Assembly (NCBI RefSeq): GCF_015070375.1
Contig: NZ_JADCLL010000004.1
Span: 62,001-126,000 of the forward strand
Reading direction: 5' to 3'
DNA: 64,000 bases
DNA from: Nocardioides kribbensis
GTDB taxonomy: Bacteria > Actinomycetota > Actinomycetes > Propionibacteriales > Nocardioidaceae
Shown here piece by piece: positions 44,408 through 53,358 of this stretch. The first letter of the stretch is position 1; every line of letters starts with the position of its first letter. The notes below the pieces were generated by a model. The model was given only the letters and a program-made list of their open reading frames with translations, had not been told where the DNA came from and searched no databases. Position numbers and translations under genes: made by a program.

Positions 44408-45559
44408 ATGGACCTCTCCCTGAGCGACGAGCAGCAGAGCTTCCGCGACACCGCGCGGGCCTTCCTCGACAAGGAGGCCGTGCCCCACCGCATCCAGTGG
44501 GACCGCGACGAGGCGGTCGACCTCGCCATCGTGCCGAAGATGGCCGAGCTCGGCTTCTTCGGCCTGACCATCCCCGAGGAGTACGGCGGGCTGGGCGGCG
44601 ACTACGTCACCTACGCCCTCGCCATGGAGGAGCTCGGCCGCGCCGACTCCGCCCTGCGGGGCATCGTCTCGGTCAGCAGCGGCCTGGTCGGCAAGTCGAT
44701 CCTGTTCTTCGGCAGCGAGGAGCAGAAGCAGGAGTGGCTGCCGCAGCTGGCCACCGCCTCGAAGCTGGGCTGCTTCGGGCTCACCGAGCCCGGCACCGGC
44801 TCCGACGCCGGCAACCTGACCTCGCGCGCGGTCAAGGACGGCGACGACTACGTCCTCAACGGCCAGAAGCTGTTCATCACCAACGGCACCTGGGCCGACG
44901 TCGCCCTCGTCTTCGCCCGCACCAGCGACGACGGCCCCCGCGGGGTCACGGCGTTCCTGGTGCCCACCGACACCCCCGGCTTCGAGGCCCGCGAGATCAA
45001 GGGCAAGCTCGGGCTGCGCGGCCAGGCCACGGCCGAGCTGTTCCTCTCCGACGTGCGCGTGCCGGCCTCGGCCGTGCTCGGCGAGGTGGGCAAGGGCTTC
45101 AAGATCGCCATGAGCACCCTCGACAAGGGACGGCTGGCGGTCGCCGCCGGCTGCGTCGGCATCGTGCAGGGGTGCCTGGAGACCAGCGTCGACTACGCCC
45201 TCAACCGCACCCAGTTCGGCAAGCCCCTCGCGGGCTTCCAGCTGGTGCAGGACATGATCGCCGACATCTCCCTCGACGCCGACGCCGCGCGCCTGCTGGT
45301 GTGGCGCTGCGCCGACCTCGTCGACCGAGGCGAGCCCTTCGGCACCGCCGCCTCCAAGGCCAAGCTGTTCGCCTCCGAGGCCGCGGTGCGAGCGGCCAAC
45401 AACTGCATCCAGGTGCACGGCGGCGCGGGCTACGTCGACGAGTACCCCGGCGCGAAGTACCTGCGCGACGCCCGGGTCATGACGCTCTACGAAGGCACCA
45501 GCCAGATCCAGAAGCTGCTCATCGGCCGCGCCGAGACCGGCGTCAACGCCTTCGTCTGA
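44408..45559 (+). CDS. Acyl-CoA dehydrogenase with complete active site
   Basis: 383 residues: FGLTEPGTGSDAGNLTSRAVKDGDDY, LNGQKLFITNG, KLGLRGQATAELFLSDVRVP, YALNRTQFGKPLAGFQLVQ, and LYEGTSQIQ with the catalytic Glu. This is a standard homotetrameric acyl-CoA dehydrogenase feeding beta-oxidation; chain length preference is unknown. It has its own promoter and is independent of the heteromeric pair 1.9 kb upstream. Confidence 0.93.
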   Translation: MDLSLSDEQQSFRDTARAFLDKEAVPHRIQWDRDEAVDLAIVPKMAELGFFGLTIPEEYGGLGGDYVTYALAMEELGRADSALRGIVSVSSGLVGKSILFFGSEEQKQEWLPQLATASKLGCFGLTEPGTGSDAGNLTSRAVKDGDDYVLNGQKLFITNGTWADVALVFARTSDDGPRGVTAFLVPTDTPGFEAREIKGKLGLRGQATAELFLSDVRVPASAVLGEVGKGFKIAMSTLDKGRLAVAAGCVGIVQGCLETSVDYALNRTQFGKPLAGFQLVQDMIADISLDADAARLLVWRCADLVDRGEPFGTAASKAKLFASEAAVRAANNCIQVHGGAGYVDEYPGAKYLRDARVMTLYEGTSQIQKLLIGRAETGVNAFV

Positions 45560-45610
45560 CCCCTCCCGCCCCCCTCGTTCTCTCCTCCACCCCTGACAGG
45601 AGCACCCCCC

Positions 45611-46549
45611 GTGCCGCTCGACCCCCAGCTGGCCACCCTGCTGCAGTTCCTCGCCGACTCCGGTGCGCCGTCGATGTCGGAGGGCACCGCCGAGCAAGCA
45701 CGCCACGGCTTCCGCACCCTCGCCGTCGACCTGCGCGACCCCGCGGTGCTCCCGGACGTCGAGCGGGTCGAGGACGTCGAGGTCCCGGGCGGCGACGGCC
45801 CGCGGCCGGCCCGGATCTACCGCCCGGCCGCCGACGGACCGCTCCCCACCGTGGTGCTGCTGCACGGAGGGGGCTTCGTGGTCGGCGACCTCGACACCCA
45901 CGACCTCTACGCCCGCTGCGTCGCCGACTCGTGCCACGCGGTCGTGGTCTCCGTCGACTACCGCCTCGCCCCCGAGCACCCCTTCCCCGCAGCGGTCGAG
46001 GACGCCGTCGCCGCCACCCGGTGGGCCGCCGAGCACCTCGCCGACCTCGGCGGCAACGACGTGCTGGCCGTCACCGGCGACTCCGCCGGGGGCAACCTCT
46101 CGGCGGTCGTCACCCAGGTCATGCGCGACGAGGGCCGCCCGCTCGACGCGCAGCTGCTCTTCTACCCCGCCACCGACCTGGCCGGCAGCTACCCCTCCAC
46201 CACCGAGAACGCCGAGGGCTACTTCCTCGACCAGGCCACCATGCTGTGGTTCGGGGCGCACTACGTCGGCTCGGGCGGGGGTGAGGTGGTCGGGTCGCCC
46301 CGCTTCTCCCCCATGCTCGGCGACAAGGCGGGCCTGCCCCCCGCCGTCGTCGTCACCGCCGAGTTCGACCCGCTGCGCGACGACGGCAACGCCTACGCCG
46401 AGGCCCTGGCCGCAGCCGGCGTGCCGGTCGAGCACCGGGTGTTCCCCGGCCTCATCCACGGCTTCGTCGACATGGGACGCCACTCCGCCGCGGCCCAGGC
46501 CGCCGTGGAGGAGTCGCTGGCGCTCTTCCGGGGGCTGCTGCACCGCTGA
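45611..46549 (+). CDS. Alpha/beta-hydrolase esterase, hormone-sensitive-lipase family
   Basis: 312 residues. Oxyanion loop LHGGGFVVGD, nucleophile GDSAGG, the triad Asp in TAEFDPLRDDG and His in GLIHGFVDMG; YRLAPEHPFPAAVED also fits HSL family IV. It hydrolyses acyl esters. GACAGGAG lies 7 nt before the GTG. Likely cotranscribed with the preceding dehydrogenase (51-nt gap). Confidence 0.92.
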   Translation: MPLDPQLATLLQFLADSGAPSMSEGTAEQARHGFRTLAVDLRDPAVLPDVERVEDVEVPGGDGPRPARIYRPAADGPLPTVVLLHGGGFVVGDLDTHDLYARCVADSCHAVVVSVDYRLAPEHPFPAAVEDAVAATRWAAEHLADLGGNDVLAVTGDSAGGNLSAVVTQVMRDEGRPLDAQLLFYPATDLAGSYPSTTENAEGYFLDQATMLWFGAHYVGSGGGEVVGSPRFSPMLGDKAGLPPAVVVTAEFDPLRDDGNAYAEALAAAGVPVEHRVFPGLIHGFVDMGRHSAAAQAAVEESLALFRGLLHR

Positions 46550-46637
46550 CCAGGAAGGGCCGAGCAGAGCCGCGCGGTCCGAGCAGAGCCGTGCGGCCCG
46601 TGCGGGGAGGAGCGGCCCGGGCGTGAGCACCGGCGGG

Positions 46638-46643
46638 TAGCGT
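46638..46643 (+). promoter_or_regulatory. -10-like TAGCGT of the lipoprotein gene, leaderless
   Basis: TAGCGT ends 6 nt before ATG 46650, with no ribosome site between. Confidence 0.4.
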
Positions 46644-46649
46644 CGCGCC

Positions 46650-47357
46650 ATGCGCCTGCGCCCGCTCCTCGCCCCCGTCGCCCTCTGCCTCGCCCTCGTC
46701 GCCGCCGGGTGCTCGTCCGACGACACCGCCGAGCAGTCCGCCGACAGCCCGGCCGCCACCGCCGCAGAGAGCCCCGCCGAGAGCACCGCCGCGGCGTCGC
46801 CCTCGGCGGACGCGTCGGAGCCCTCGGAGCCCGACACCGACACCGACACACAGGAGGTCGCCACCGACCAGGTCGCCTTCGACGTGCCCGCGTCGTGGGT
46901 GACGGTCGACGCGGCCGAGGCCTTCTCCGGCGACGACGCCACCGAGGACCCGGTCGTCCAGGACCTCGCCGCGCGCCTCGGCGTCACGCCCGAGCAGGCC
47001 GTGCAGACCTTCGCCCAGATGGACCTCATCGTCACCAGCGACGGCGAGCGCGACGCGGGCGTCCTGACCAACCTCAACGTCGTGCACTTCCCCGGCGCCC
47101 TCCCCACCGAGTCCGCCGCGCGGGCCGAGCTGAGGCAGATCGGCGCCACCATCACCTCGATCGAGGCCGTCGAGACCGGCGCGGGCGACGCTCTCCGCGT
47201 CGCCTACACCCTGGAGGCCGGTGGCGGCCAGGTGCGATCGCAGGCCCTGGCCGTCGACGTCGACGGGCAGCTCGTGACGATCACCGTCACCGCCGGCACC
47301 GAGACCACCAGCGACGAGCTCACCGACCTGGTCGTCGACTCCCTCACCGCCGCCTGA
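46650..47357 (+). CDS. Lipoprotein of unknown function
   Basis: 235 residues with signal and lipobox VAAGCSS. A 45-residue Ser/Ala/Glu/Asp linker (DTDTDTQ) precedes a folded domain with VAFDVPASWVTVDAAEAF and repeated beta strands resembling small LpqN-like proteins; the family is not certain. It is the last gene before the convergent repeat region. Confidence 0.72.
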   Translation: MRLRPLLAPVALCLALVAAGCSSDDTAEQSADSPAATAAESPAESTAAASPSADASEPSEPDTDTDTQEVATDQVAFDVPASWVTVDAAEAFSGDDATEDPVVQDLAARLGVTPEQAVQTFAQMDLIVTSDGERDAGVLTNLNVVHFPGALPTESAARAELRQIGATITSIEAVETGAGDALRVAYTLEAGGGQVRSQALAVDVDGQLVTITVTAGTETTSDELTDLVVDSLTAA

Positions 47358-48167
47358 CCAGTGGCCGGCGTCGGTGAGCGGCGGGAGGCGACACCTCCGG
47401 AGCCCCCCGCCCCGTCGTACGCCGCCACTCCTCGAGCGACCCGCCCGGGGACGCGAGGCCCCGCCCCGTGACGCCTCGGCAGCGCTCGCGGCGACCCACC
47501 GACCAGGAATGGCGGCAGACGACACCTCCGGAGCCCCCAGACCCGTCGTACGCCGCCACTCCTCGAGCGACCCGCCCGGAGACGCAAGACCCCGCCGCGC
47601 GACGCCTCGGCAGCACTCGCGGCGACCCACCGACCGAAAGTGGCGGCAGACGACACCTCCAGAGCCCCGCGACCCGTCGTACGCCGCCACTCCTCGAGCG
47701 ACCCGCCCGGAGACGCAAGACCCCGCCGCGCGACGCCTCGGCAGCACTCGCGGCGACCCACCGACCGAAAGTGGCGGCAGACGACACCTCGAGAGCCCCG
47801 CGACCCGTCGTACGCCGCCACTCCTCGAGCGACCCGCCCGGGGACGCGAGGCCCCGCCCCGTGACAGGTCCACAGCGCCCGCGGCGACCCACCGACCGGA
47901 AGTGGCGGGAGACGACACCTCCGGAGGCCCTCGACCAGTCGTACGCCGCCACTTCTCGGGCGGGCCCCGCTAGGGCGACCGACAGACCGACCGCGCCCGG
48001 AGCATCCACACGCCGTCCCGGATCCGCGACGACCACGACACCCGGGCGTCGACGTCACCCGCCGCGCCACCGCGGGCGGGACCACCTGCGAGACCACACG
48101 CCGCCTCAGGCGCTCCGTCGCCCGAGACCTCGACCGACTGCTCGAGCCCCCGGGGAGACGGACGTCC
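47358..48167. other. Gene-free convergent intergenic region
   Basis: This 810-nt space holds the hairpin array (47377-47953); 47954-48167 shows no gene, hairpin or repeat that I can support. Long open frames exist here but are arginine/proline-rich artefacts of the GC-rich repeats. Confidence 0.75.
47377..47953. repeat. Tandem 131-bp repeat array with five inverted-repeat modules
   Basis: Left arms of the form AGTGGCGGCAGACGAC start at 47377, 47508, 47639, 47770 and 47901; right arms GTCGTACGCCGCCACT start at 47414, 47545, 47676, 47807 and 47938. Every step is exactly 131 nt. Each module is a 16-nt inverted repeat (one 2-nt mismatch) with a 21-nt spacer, and modules are separated by 78 nt; the two middle 78-nt spacers are practically identical. 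Since 131 is not a multiple of three, no reading frame persists. It lies between two convergent genes, the lipoprotein and PucR genes. Confidence 0.95.
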
Positions 48168-49532
48168 TCAGCGGTCGTAGGCCAGCAGGGCGAGCTCGAG
48201 CATCAGCTTGTCGCGCGGGTTGGCGAGGTGGCGGCCGGTGAGCGCCTCGATCTGCTTGAGGCGGTAGATGACGGTGTTGCGGTGGCAGAAGAGCTCCTCC
48301 GCGGCGTGGGTCGGGGAGCCGTCGTGGCGCAGCAGGGCGCGCAGGGTGTCGACGAGGGTCGTGAGCTGGGCCTCGGGCTGGTTCAGCAGGTCGCCCAGGG
48401 TCTCGCGCAGCAGCAGCGGCGCGACCTGGGGGCTGCCCGCCAGCAGCACCTCGGGGAGCCGCTCGGAGACCGAGACCACCTGGGCCATGCCGCGCGGGAG
48501 GGTCTCGGCGGCGCGGGTGGCGAGCTGGTAGGCGGCGGCGAAGCCGGCGATCCCGTCGGGGCAGCCGGCGACGCCGACCCGACCGGCCGCGTGCGGCGCG
48601 AAGACCTGCGCCAGCCCGGGCTCGTCGGGCAGGGGGCCGGCGAGCAGGCCGAAGTGGGCCCCGGCGCGGACGTGCCACACCGCGGTGACCCCGAGCCGCT
48701 CGAGGCCGTCCTCGGCCAGCGTGAGGGCGTCGTCGAGCGAGCCGTCCTGGAGCGCGACCACGCAGGCGAGGTCGGCGTCGCCGCGGATGCCCAGCACCGC
48801 GAGCGCCTCGCCGGCGAAGTCGGGATCGGCGCCGCGACCCTCGAGCAGCGCGTCGAGCACGGTCTGCTGGCGCTGGAGGTCCTGGCGCTGGAGCCGGCGC
48901 GCCTCGCGGCGGTAGGCGTCGATGAGCACGGCGTTCTGGATGTCCAGGTCGGCCCAGACCCCCCGCCCGGCGAGGAGGAGCACGGCGTCGTCGACCCGCA
49001 GGTCGGCGGGGCCGGTCGAGGAGCGCTCCACGAGCGCCTGCCACAGCACCCGCGCGCCGAGCGTGTAGGCGTTCAGCACGACCTCGAGGGGCACTCCCTG
49101 GCGGGCGCGCCGCCGGCCGGTCTCCCGCCACACGTCGCGCGCGCCCTCGCCCCCCGGCTGCGCGCTGCCGCTGAGGATCTCCAGCCCTCGCCGGATGTGC
49201 ATCCGGGTGCTCTCGCGCACGTCGAGACGCAGGTCGGGCCCCACGCGGTCGTAGACCTCGGCGTCGCGCTCGAGCAGGGTCAGCGTGATCTGGTCGGCGA
49301 TGCGGTCGGCGTCGTCCACCAGCAGCCGCCAGGCCCGACGCACGTCGGCCGTCGTGGCGCGGTCGAAGCCGACCGGGTCGGGGGCCTGCCACGCCGACCG
49401 GCGGCCAGGAGCCCGCTCGGCGGCCCCGGAGGAGGCGCCGGATCGCCCAGAGGAGGACACGGGACGACGTTCGCACTCCGCGCACAATCTTGGCCAGCCC
49501 TTGACCCCGATCACTGCGTTGGATCCAAGCAT
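48168..49532 (-). CDS. PucR-family transcriptional regulator
   Basis: 454 residues. The C-terminal domain GSPTHAAEELFCHRNTVIYRLKQIEALTGRHLANPRDKLMLELAL is the PucR helix-turn-helix (HTH_30), preceded by a GGDEF-like central part and a N-terminal RsbRD-type helical domain (ADQITLTLLERDAEVY). ATG 49532 has GGAG 8 nt upstream; a GTG at 49460 is an alternative. It diverges from the liv-type operon, whose transcription it probably controls in response to an amide or purine-type ligand (inference). Confidence 0.88.
   Translation of the reverse strand: MLGSNAVIGVKGWPRLCAECERRPVSSSGRSGASSGAAERAPGRRSAWQAPDPVGFDRATTADVRRAWRLLVDDADRIADQITLTLLERDAEVYDRVGPDLRLDVRESTRMHIRRGLEILSGSAQPGGEGARDVWRETGRRRARQGVPLEVVLNAYTLGARVLWQALVERSSTGPADLRVDDAVLLLAGRGVWADLDIQNAVLIDAYRREARRLQRQDLQRQQTVLDALLEGRGADPDFAGEALAVLGIRGDADLACVVALQDGSLDDALTLAEDGLERLGVTAVWHVRAGAHFGLLAGPLPDEPGLAQVFAPHAAGRVGVAGCPDGIAGFAAAYQLATRAAETLPRGMAQVVSVSERLPEVLLAGSPQVAPLLLRETLGDLLNQPEAQLTTLVDTLRALLRHDGSPTHAAEELFCHRNTVIYRLKQIEALTGRHLANPRDKLMLELALLAYDR
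49520..49529. promoter_or_regulatory. Palindrome TTGGATCCAA at the PucR start codon
   Basis: A perfect 10-nt palindrome covers the first codons of the PucR gene in the less GC-rich divergent region (49500-49590). It could be an operator for autoregulation. Confidence 0.35.
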
Positions 49533-49653
49533 CTTTGTGCTCCGCGCCTAGTGCACTTCCTGTGCGCTGCGACCAAAGTGGTGGCCGTCACACCGGGGCC
49601 CCACCCTCGACCTGGTCGACACCGTCCTCCCGCGGCGCCACCCCGCCGCGCGC

Positions 49654-49700
49654 GACCGACCCGCGACCGACCTGCGACCGACCTGCGACCGACCTGCGAC
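49654..49700. repeat. Short 11-bp tandem repeat GCGACCGACCT
   Basis: Four near-identical 11-nt units (gcgaccgacc then c/t) run between 49654 and 49700 in the leader of the liv-type operon. The slippage-prone run ends about 30 nt before the start codon of livG. Confidence 0.7.
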
Positions 49701-49732
49701 GACCCCCGCCGACCCCCCGACGAAAGGGCGCG

Positions 49733-50596
49733 ATGTCCGCGACCTCCTCCCCCGCTGCGCCGTCCCCCGGGGCCGCCTCGGCCACCGGCCCCGTGCTCGA
49801 GCTGCGCGACGTGACCGTCACCTTCGGCGGCGTCACGGCCCTCTCGGGCGTGGGCCTCGCCGTCCGTCCGCACCAGGTGCTGGGGGTCATCGGCCCCAAC
49901 GGCGCCGGCAAGACGACCCTCTTCAACGTCGCGTGCGGCTTCGTCACCCCAGACACCGGCACGATCGTGCGGGAGAGCCGCGAGCTGGGCCGCCTGCACG
50001 CCCACCAGCTGGCCGGCCTCGGCATGGCCCGCACGCTGCAGGGTCTCGGCCTCTTCGACCGGATGAGCGTGCTCGACAACGTCGTCGTCGGCGCCGACCG
50101 CCACGCGAGCGTGGGCTTCCTGGGCTCGCTGCTCGCCCTGCCCCGGGCGGCTCGCGAGGAGCGTGAGCTGCGCGAGCGGGCCCGCGCCGTGCTCGAGGAG
50201 CTCGGCATCGCGGCGTACGCCGACCGCTACCCGCCCAGCCTTCCCTACCCCGTGCGCAAGCGGGTCGCCCTCGCCCGGGCGCTGGCCGCCGAGCCGACGC
50301 TGCTGCTCCTCGACGAGCCCGCCAGCGGGCTGTCCGCCGACGAGATGGACGAGCTCGGCGACCTGGTGCGCAGCCTGACCGACCGGATGTCGGTGATGCT
50401 CGTGGAGCACCACATGGACCTGGTCATGCGCGTCTGCGACGAGATCACGGTGCTCGACTTCGGCCGCGTCATCGCCCACGGCACACCGGCCGAGGTCCGC
50501 GACGACCCCGCCGTGCTGGCCGCCTACCTCGGCGAGGTCGTCGGCGACGAGGACGCCCCCGGCGCCCTGCCCGCGACGCCCGAGGGAGGTCGCTGA
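49733..50596 (+). CDS. livG: Liv-type ABC importer ATPase (LivG-like)
   Basis: 287 residues with Walker A GPNGAGKTTLFN, Walker B LLLLDEPASGL and the D/H loop MLVEHHMD, typical of LivG. The ABC signature, normally LSYGQ, reads LPYPVRKRVALARAL, so the serine and glycine of the signature are replaced; it may still function because the Pro-Tyr variants occur in LivG-type proteins. ATG 49733 follows GAAAGG. 1 nt before livF. Confidence 0.87.
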   Translation: MSATSSPAAPSPGAASATGPVLELRDVTVTFGGVTALSGVGLAVRPHQVLGVIGPNGAGKTTLFNVACGFVTPDTGTIVRESRELGRLHAHQLAGLGMARTLQGLGLFDRMSVLDNVVVGADRHASVGFLGSLLALPRAAREERELRERARAVLEELGIAAYADRYPPSLPYPVRKRVALARALAAEPTLLLLDEPASGLSADEMDELGDLVRSLTDRMSVMLVEHHMDLVMRVCDEITVLDFGRVIAHGTPAEVRDDPAVLAAYLGEVVGDEDAPGALPATPEGGR

Positions 50597-50597
50597 C

Positions 50598-51302
50598 GTG
50601 CTGACCCTCCACGAGCTGTCGACCAGCTACGGCCCCGTCAAGGCGCTGCAGCAGGTCTCCTTCACCGCCCGCGAGGGCGAGATCACCGCCGTCCTCGGGG
50701 CCAACGGCGCCGGCAAGACCACACTGCTGCGCACGGTCTCGGGCCTGCAGCGAGCCGACTCCGGCACGATCGAGCTCGAGGGCAGGCGGCTGGGCAAGGT
50801 CGCGGCCGACCGGATGCCCGGGCTCGGCATGGCCCACGTGCCCGAGGGCCGCGGCGTGATCACCGAGCTGACCATCGAGGAGAACCTCCGCCTCGGGGGC
50901 CTGGGGCGCGGGCGCCGCGTGCAGCCCGCCGACCTCGACCGCGTCTACGACCTCTTCGCCATCCTCGGCGACCGTCGGGCGGCGCTGGCCCACACGCTCT
51001 CGGGCGGGGAGCGGCAGATGCTCGTCATCGGCCGCGCGCTCATGGCCGGGCCCCGGATGCTGCTGCTCGACGAGCCCTCCCTCGGCCTGGCCCCGCGCAT
51101 CGTCGCCCAGATCTTCGACCTGCTGCGCGGGCTCGTGCAGTCCGACGGGCTGAGCGTGCTGCTCGTGGAGCAGAACGCCCGCAGCGCCCTGTCGGTCGCC
51201 GACCACGGCGTCGTGCTCAACCTCGGCCGTGTGGTGGCCGACGACGACGCGGCCACGCTGGCGGCCGACGACCAGCTCCGACACGCCTACCTCGGGTTCT
51301 GA
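50598..51302 (+). CDS. livF: Liv-type ABC importer ATPase (LivF-like)
   Basis: 234 residues. Walker A GANGAGKTTLL, signature LSGGERQMLVIGRAL, Walker B MLLLDEPSLGLAP and LLVEQNARSAL (LivF hallmark). With LivG it powers uptake by LivH/LivM. GTG start 1 nt after the LivG stop. Confidence 0.93.
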   Translation: MLTLHELSTSYGPVKALQQVSFTAREGEITAVLGANGAGKTTLLRTVSGLQRADSGTIELEGRRLGKVAADRMPGLGMAHVPEGRGVITELTIEENLRLGGLGRGRRVQPADLDRVYDLFAILGDRRAALAHTLSGGERQMLVIGRALMAGPRMLLLDEPSLGLAPRIVAQIFDLLRGLVQSDGLSVLLVEQNARSALSVADHGVVLNLGRVVADDDAATLAADDQLRHAYLGF

Positions 51303-51328
51303 CCCGTGCGACGAGAAGGAGAGACCTC

Positions 51329-52207
51329 GTGCAGCAGCTGCTGAACACCGCCCTCGGCGGTCTGACCCTCGGCATGGTCTACGCCGCGTTCGCGCTGGCC
51401 CTCGTGCTGATCTTCCGCTCCACGCGGATCGTGAACTTCGCCCAGGCGCCGATGGCGATGGTGACCACCTTCATCGCCCTCACCCTGATCGACGCCGGCT
51501 ACTCCTACTGGATCGGCTTCGCCGCCGCCCTGCTCGCGGGCCTCGTGCTCGGCGCGGTCGTCGAGCGGGTGCTGATCCGCCCGGTCGAGGACAAGCCCGA
51601 GATCAACGCCGTCATCCTCACCCTGGGCCTCTTCATCGTGCTCCACGCCCTCGCGGCCGTGGTGTTCGGCAACGCCTACCGCTCCTTCCCCGCGCCGTTC
51701 GGGATCCGCGGCTTCGAGGTCGGCGGCAGCACCATCGCGCTGACCGGCTTCGGGGTCTTCACCATCGGCGCGGTCGTGGTGGTGATGGCGCTGCTGGTGG
51801 CGCTCTTCCGCTTCACCGACGTGGGCCTGCGCATGCGGGCCGCGGCCTACAACCAGGAGGTCGCCCGCCTGCTGGGCGTCAGGGTGGGGCGCATGCTCAC
51901 CCTCGGCTGGGCCCTGGCCGCGCTGGTCGGCTCCCTGGCCGGCATCCTCATCGCCGGCGGCAGCCTGGTCCACCCGGGCTACATGGACTCCGTCGTCGTC
52001 TACGGCTTCGTGGCCGCCGTGCTCGGCGGCCTGGAGAGCCCCATCGGCGCGGTGGTGGGGGGCCTGACCCTCGGCGTCTCGCTCAGCTTCGTCAGCGGCT
52101 ACGTCGGCTCCGAGCTCGTCGCCCTGGCCGCCCTGGGCATCCTCATGCTGGTCCTGACCCTGCGACCCGGGGGCCTGTTCTCCCAGGCCGCGGAGAGGCG
52201 CGTCTGA
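51329..52207 (+). CDS. livH: Liv-type ABC importer permease (LivH-like)
   Basis: 292 residues with about eight helices; IVNFAQAPMAMVTTFIA and LGGLESPIGAVVGGLTLG are family hallmarks. AGAAGGAGAG lies 8 nt before the GTG. Its final A overlaps the LivM ATG (TGATG). Confidence 0.93.
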   Translation: MQQLLNTALGGLTLGMVYAAFALALVLIFRSTRIVNFAQAPMAMVTTFIALTLIDAGYSYWIGFAAALLAGLVLGAVVERVLIRPVEDKPEINAVILTLGLFIVLHALAAVVFGNAYRSFPAPFGIRGFEVGGSTIALTGFGVFTIGAVVVVMALLVALFRFTDVGLRMRAAAYNQEVARLLGVRVGRMLTLGWALAALVGSLAGILIAGGSLVHPGYMDSVVVYGFVAAVLGGLESPIGAVVGGLTLGVSLSFVSGYVGSELVALAALGILMLVLTLRPGGLFSQAAERRV

Positions 52208-53358
52208 TGCCCGCGAAGCTGCAGCGCCTCTGGCGCGACTCCGTCCTGGGCCGCCACGTCCTCGTCGCCCTCGTCGGCCTGCTGGTCGTCCTGCTGCTGC
52301 TCGAGACGGTCAACGACTTCCGGGCCATCCAGCTCTCCTCGATGGCCTACCTCGGCATCGCCGCGGGCGGGCTGACCATCCTCACCGGCCTCAACGGCCA
52401 GATCTCGCTGGGCCACGGGGCGCTCATGGCGATCGGTGCCTACACCGCGGCCCTCATGCTGCCCGACCGCGACGCCTCGACGCCGCTGCCGCTGGTGGTG
52501 CTGGTGTCGGTGCTCGTCACGCTCGCGGTCGGTACGGCGGTCGGCGCGGCCGCCGCCCGTCTCCACGGCCCCTACCTCGCCGGCGCCACCCTGGCCCTGG
52601 CCGTCGCCGTGCCCGGCATCGCGCTGTACTTCGGCGAGACCCTCGGCGGGGAGCAGGGCCTGCGGGTCTCGATGCCCGACGTGCCGGTCTGGGCGCTGGA
52701 CGCGGAGTACCTCCTCACCGGCACCGAGATGACCCGCAGCGGCTGGGTCGCCCTCATGGCGTGGACCACCCTCGCGGTCACCTACGTGCTGCTGGCCAAC
52801 CTCTCCCGCGGCCGGGTCGGACGCCGGTGGCGCGCCGTGCGCGACGGCGAGGTCTCCGCGGAGCTGGCCGGCATCCGGCTGGGCCGCTCACGGGTCTCGG
52901 CCTTCATGGTCAGCGCCGCCGCGGCGGGGGCGGCCGGCGCCATGCTGGCCTTCACCGTGCGGCTGGCCGCGCCCAGCGGCTTCACGCTCACCCTCAGCCT
53001 CACCCTGCTCACCGCGGTGGTCCTGGGCGGTCTGGGCAGCCTGGGCGGCGCCCTGGTCGGGGCGGCGCTGCTGACCTTCCTGCCGCCCTTCGTCACCAGC
53101 GTCGGCAGCGACGCCGGCCTCAGCGACCTGCGGGCCGCCGAGCTGGCGCCACTCGTCTACGGCCTGGTCATGATCGCGGTCATCCTGCTCGCCCCGGCCG
53201 GCATCGCCGGCTCCTTCCGCGCCTGGCGCATCCGCCGCCAGGCCCGGGTCGCCGTCGCCCCGGCGCCGGTCGCGGCCAGTGCCACCGGCACGACCGGCAC
53301 CCCCGACTCCCCCACCCGCAGCACCGTCCCCACCTCCTCGAAGGGAACACCCACATGA
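52207..53358 (+). CDS. livM: Liv-type ABC importer permease (LivM-like)
   Basis: 383 residues with about nine helices. GLNGQISLGHGALMAIGAYTAAL and the loop RRWRAVRDGEVSAELAGIRLGRSRVSAFMVSAAAAG are typical of LivM, which contacts the ATPases. A Thr/Ser/Pro-rich tail extends beyond the last helix. Overlaps the next gene by ATGA. Confidence 0.93.
   Translation: MPAKLQRLWRDSVLGRHVLVALVGLLVVLLLLETVNDFRAIQLSSMAYLGIAAGGLTILTGLNGQISLGHGALMAIGAYTAALMLPDRDASTPLPLVVLVSVLVTLAVGTAVGAAAARLHGPYLAGATLALAVAVPGIALYFGETLGGEQGLRVSMPDVPVWALDAEYLLTGTEMTRSGWVALMAWTTLAVTYVLLANLSRGRVGRRWRAVRDGEVSAELAGIRLGRSRVSAFMVSAAAAGAAGAMLAFTVRLAAPSGFTLTLSLTLLTAVVLGGLGSLGGALVGAALLTFLPPFVTSVGSDAGLSDLRAAELAPLVYGLVMIAVILLAPAGIAGSFRAWRIRRQARVAVAPAPVAASATGTTGTPDSPTRSTVPTSSKGTPT

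Noticed and set aside
43880..47155. Minus-strand frame of 1091 codons
   Set aside because: Opposite three clear plus-strand genes (SDR, dehydrogenase, esterase); composition lacks protein-like motifs.
47377..47953. CRISPR array
   Set aside because: Units abut at 131 nt with no unique spacers, and there are no cas genes in the window.
47374..47973. Reading frames through the tandem array (both strands), Arg/Pro/Ser-rich
   Set aside because: The 131-nt period shifts frame at each copy, and no start signal or domain is present; best explained as non-coding repeat.
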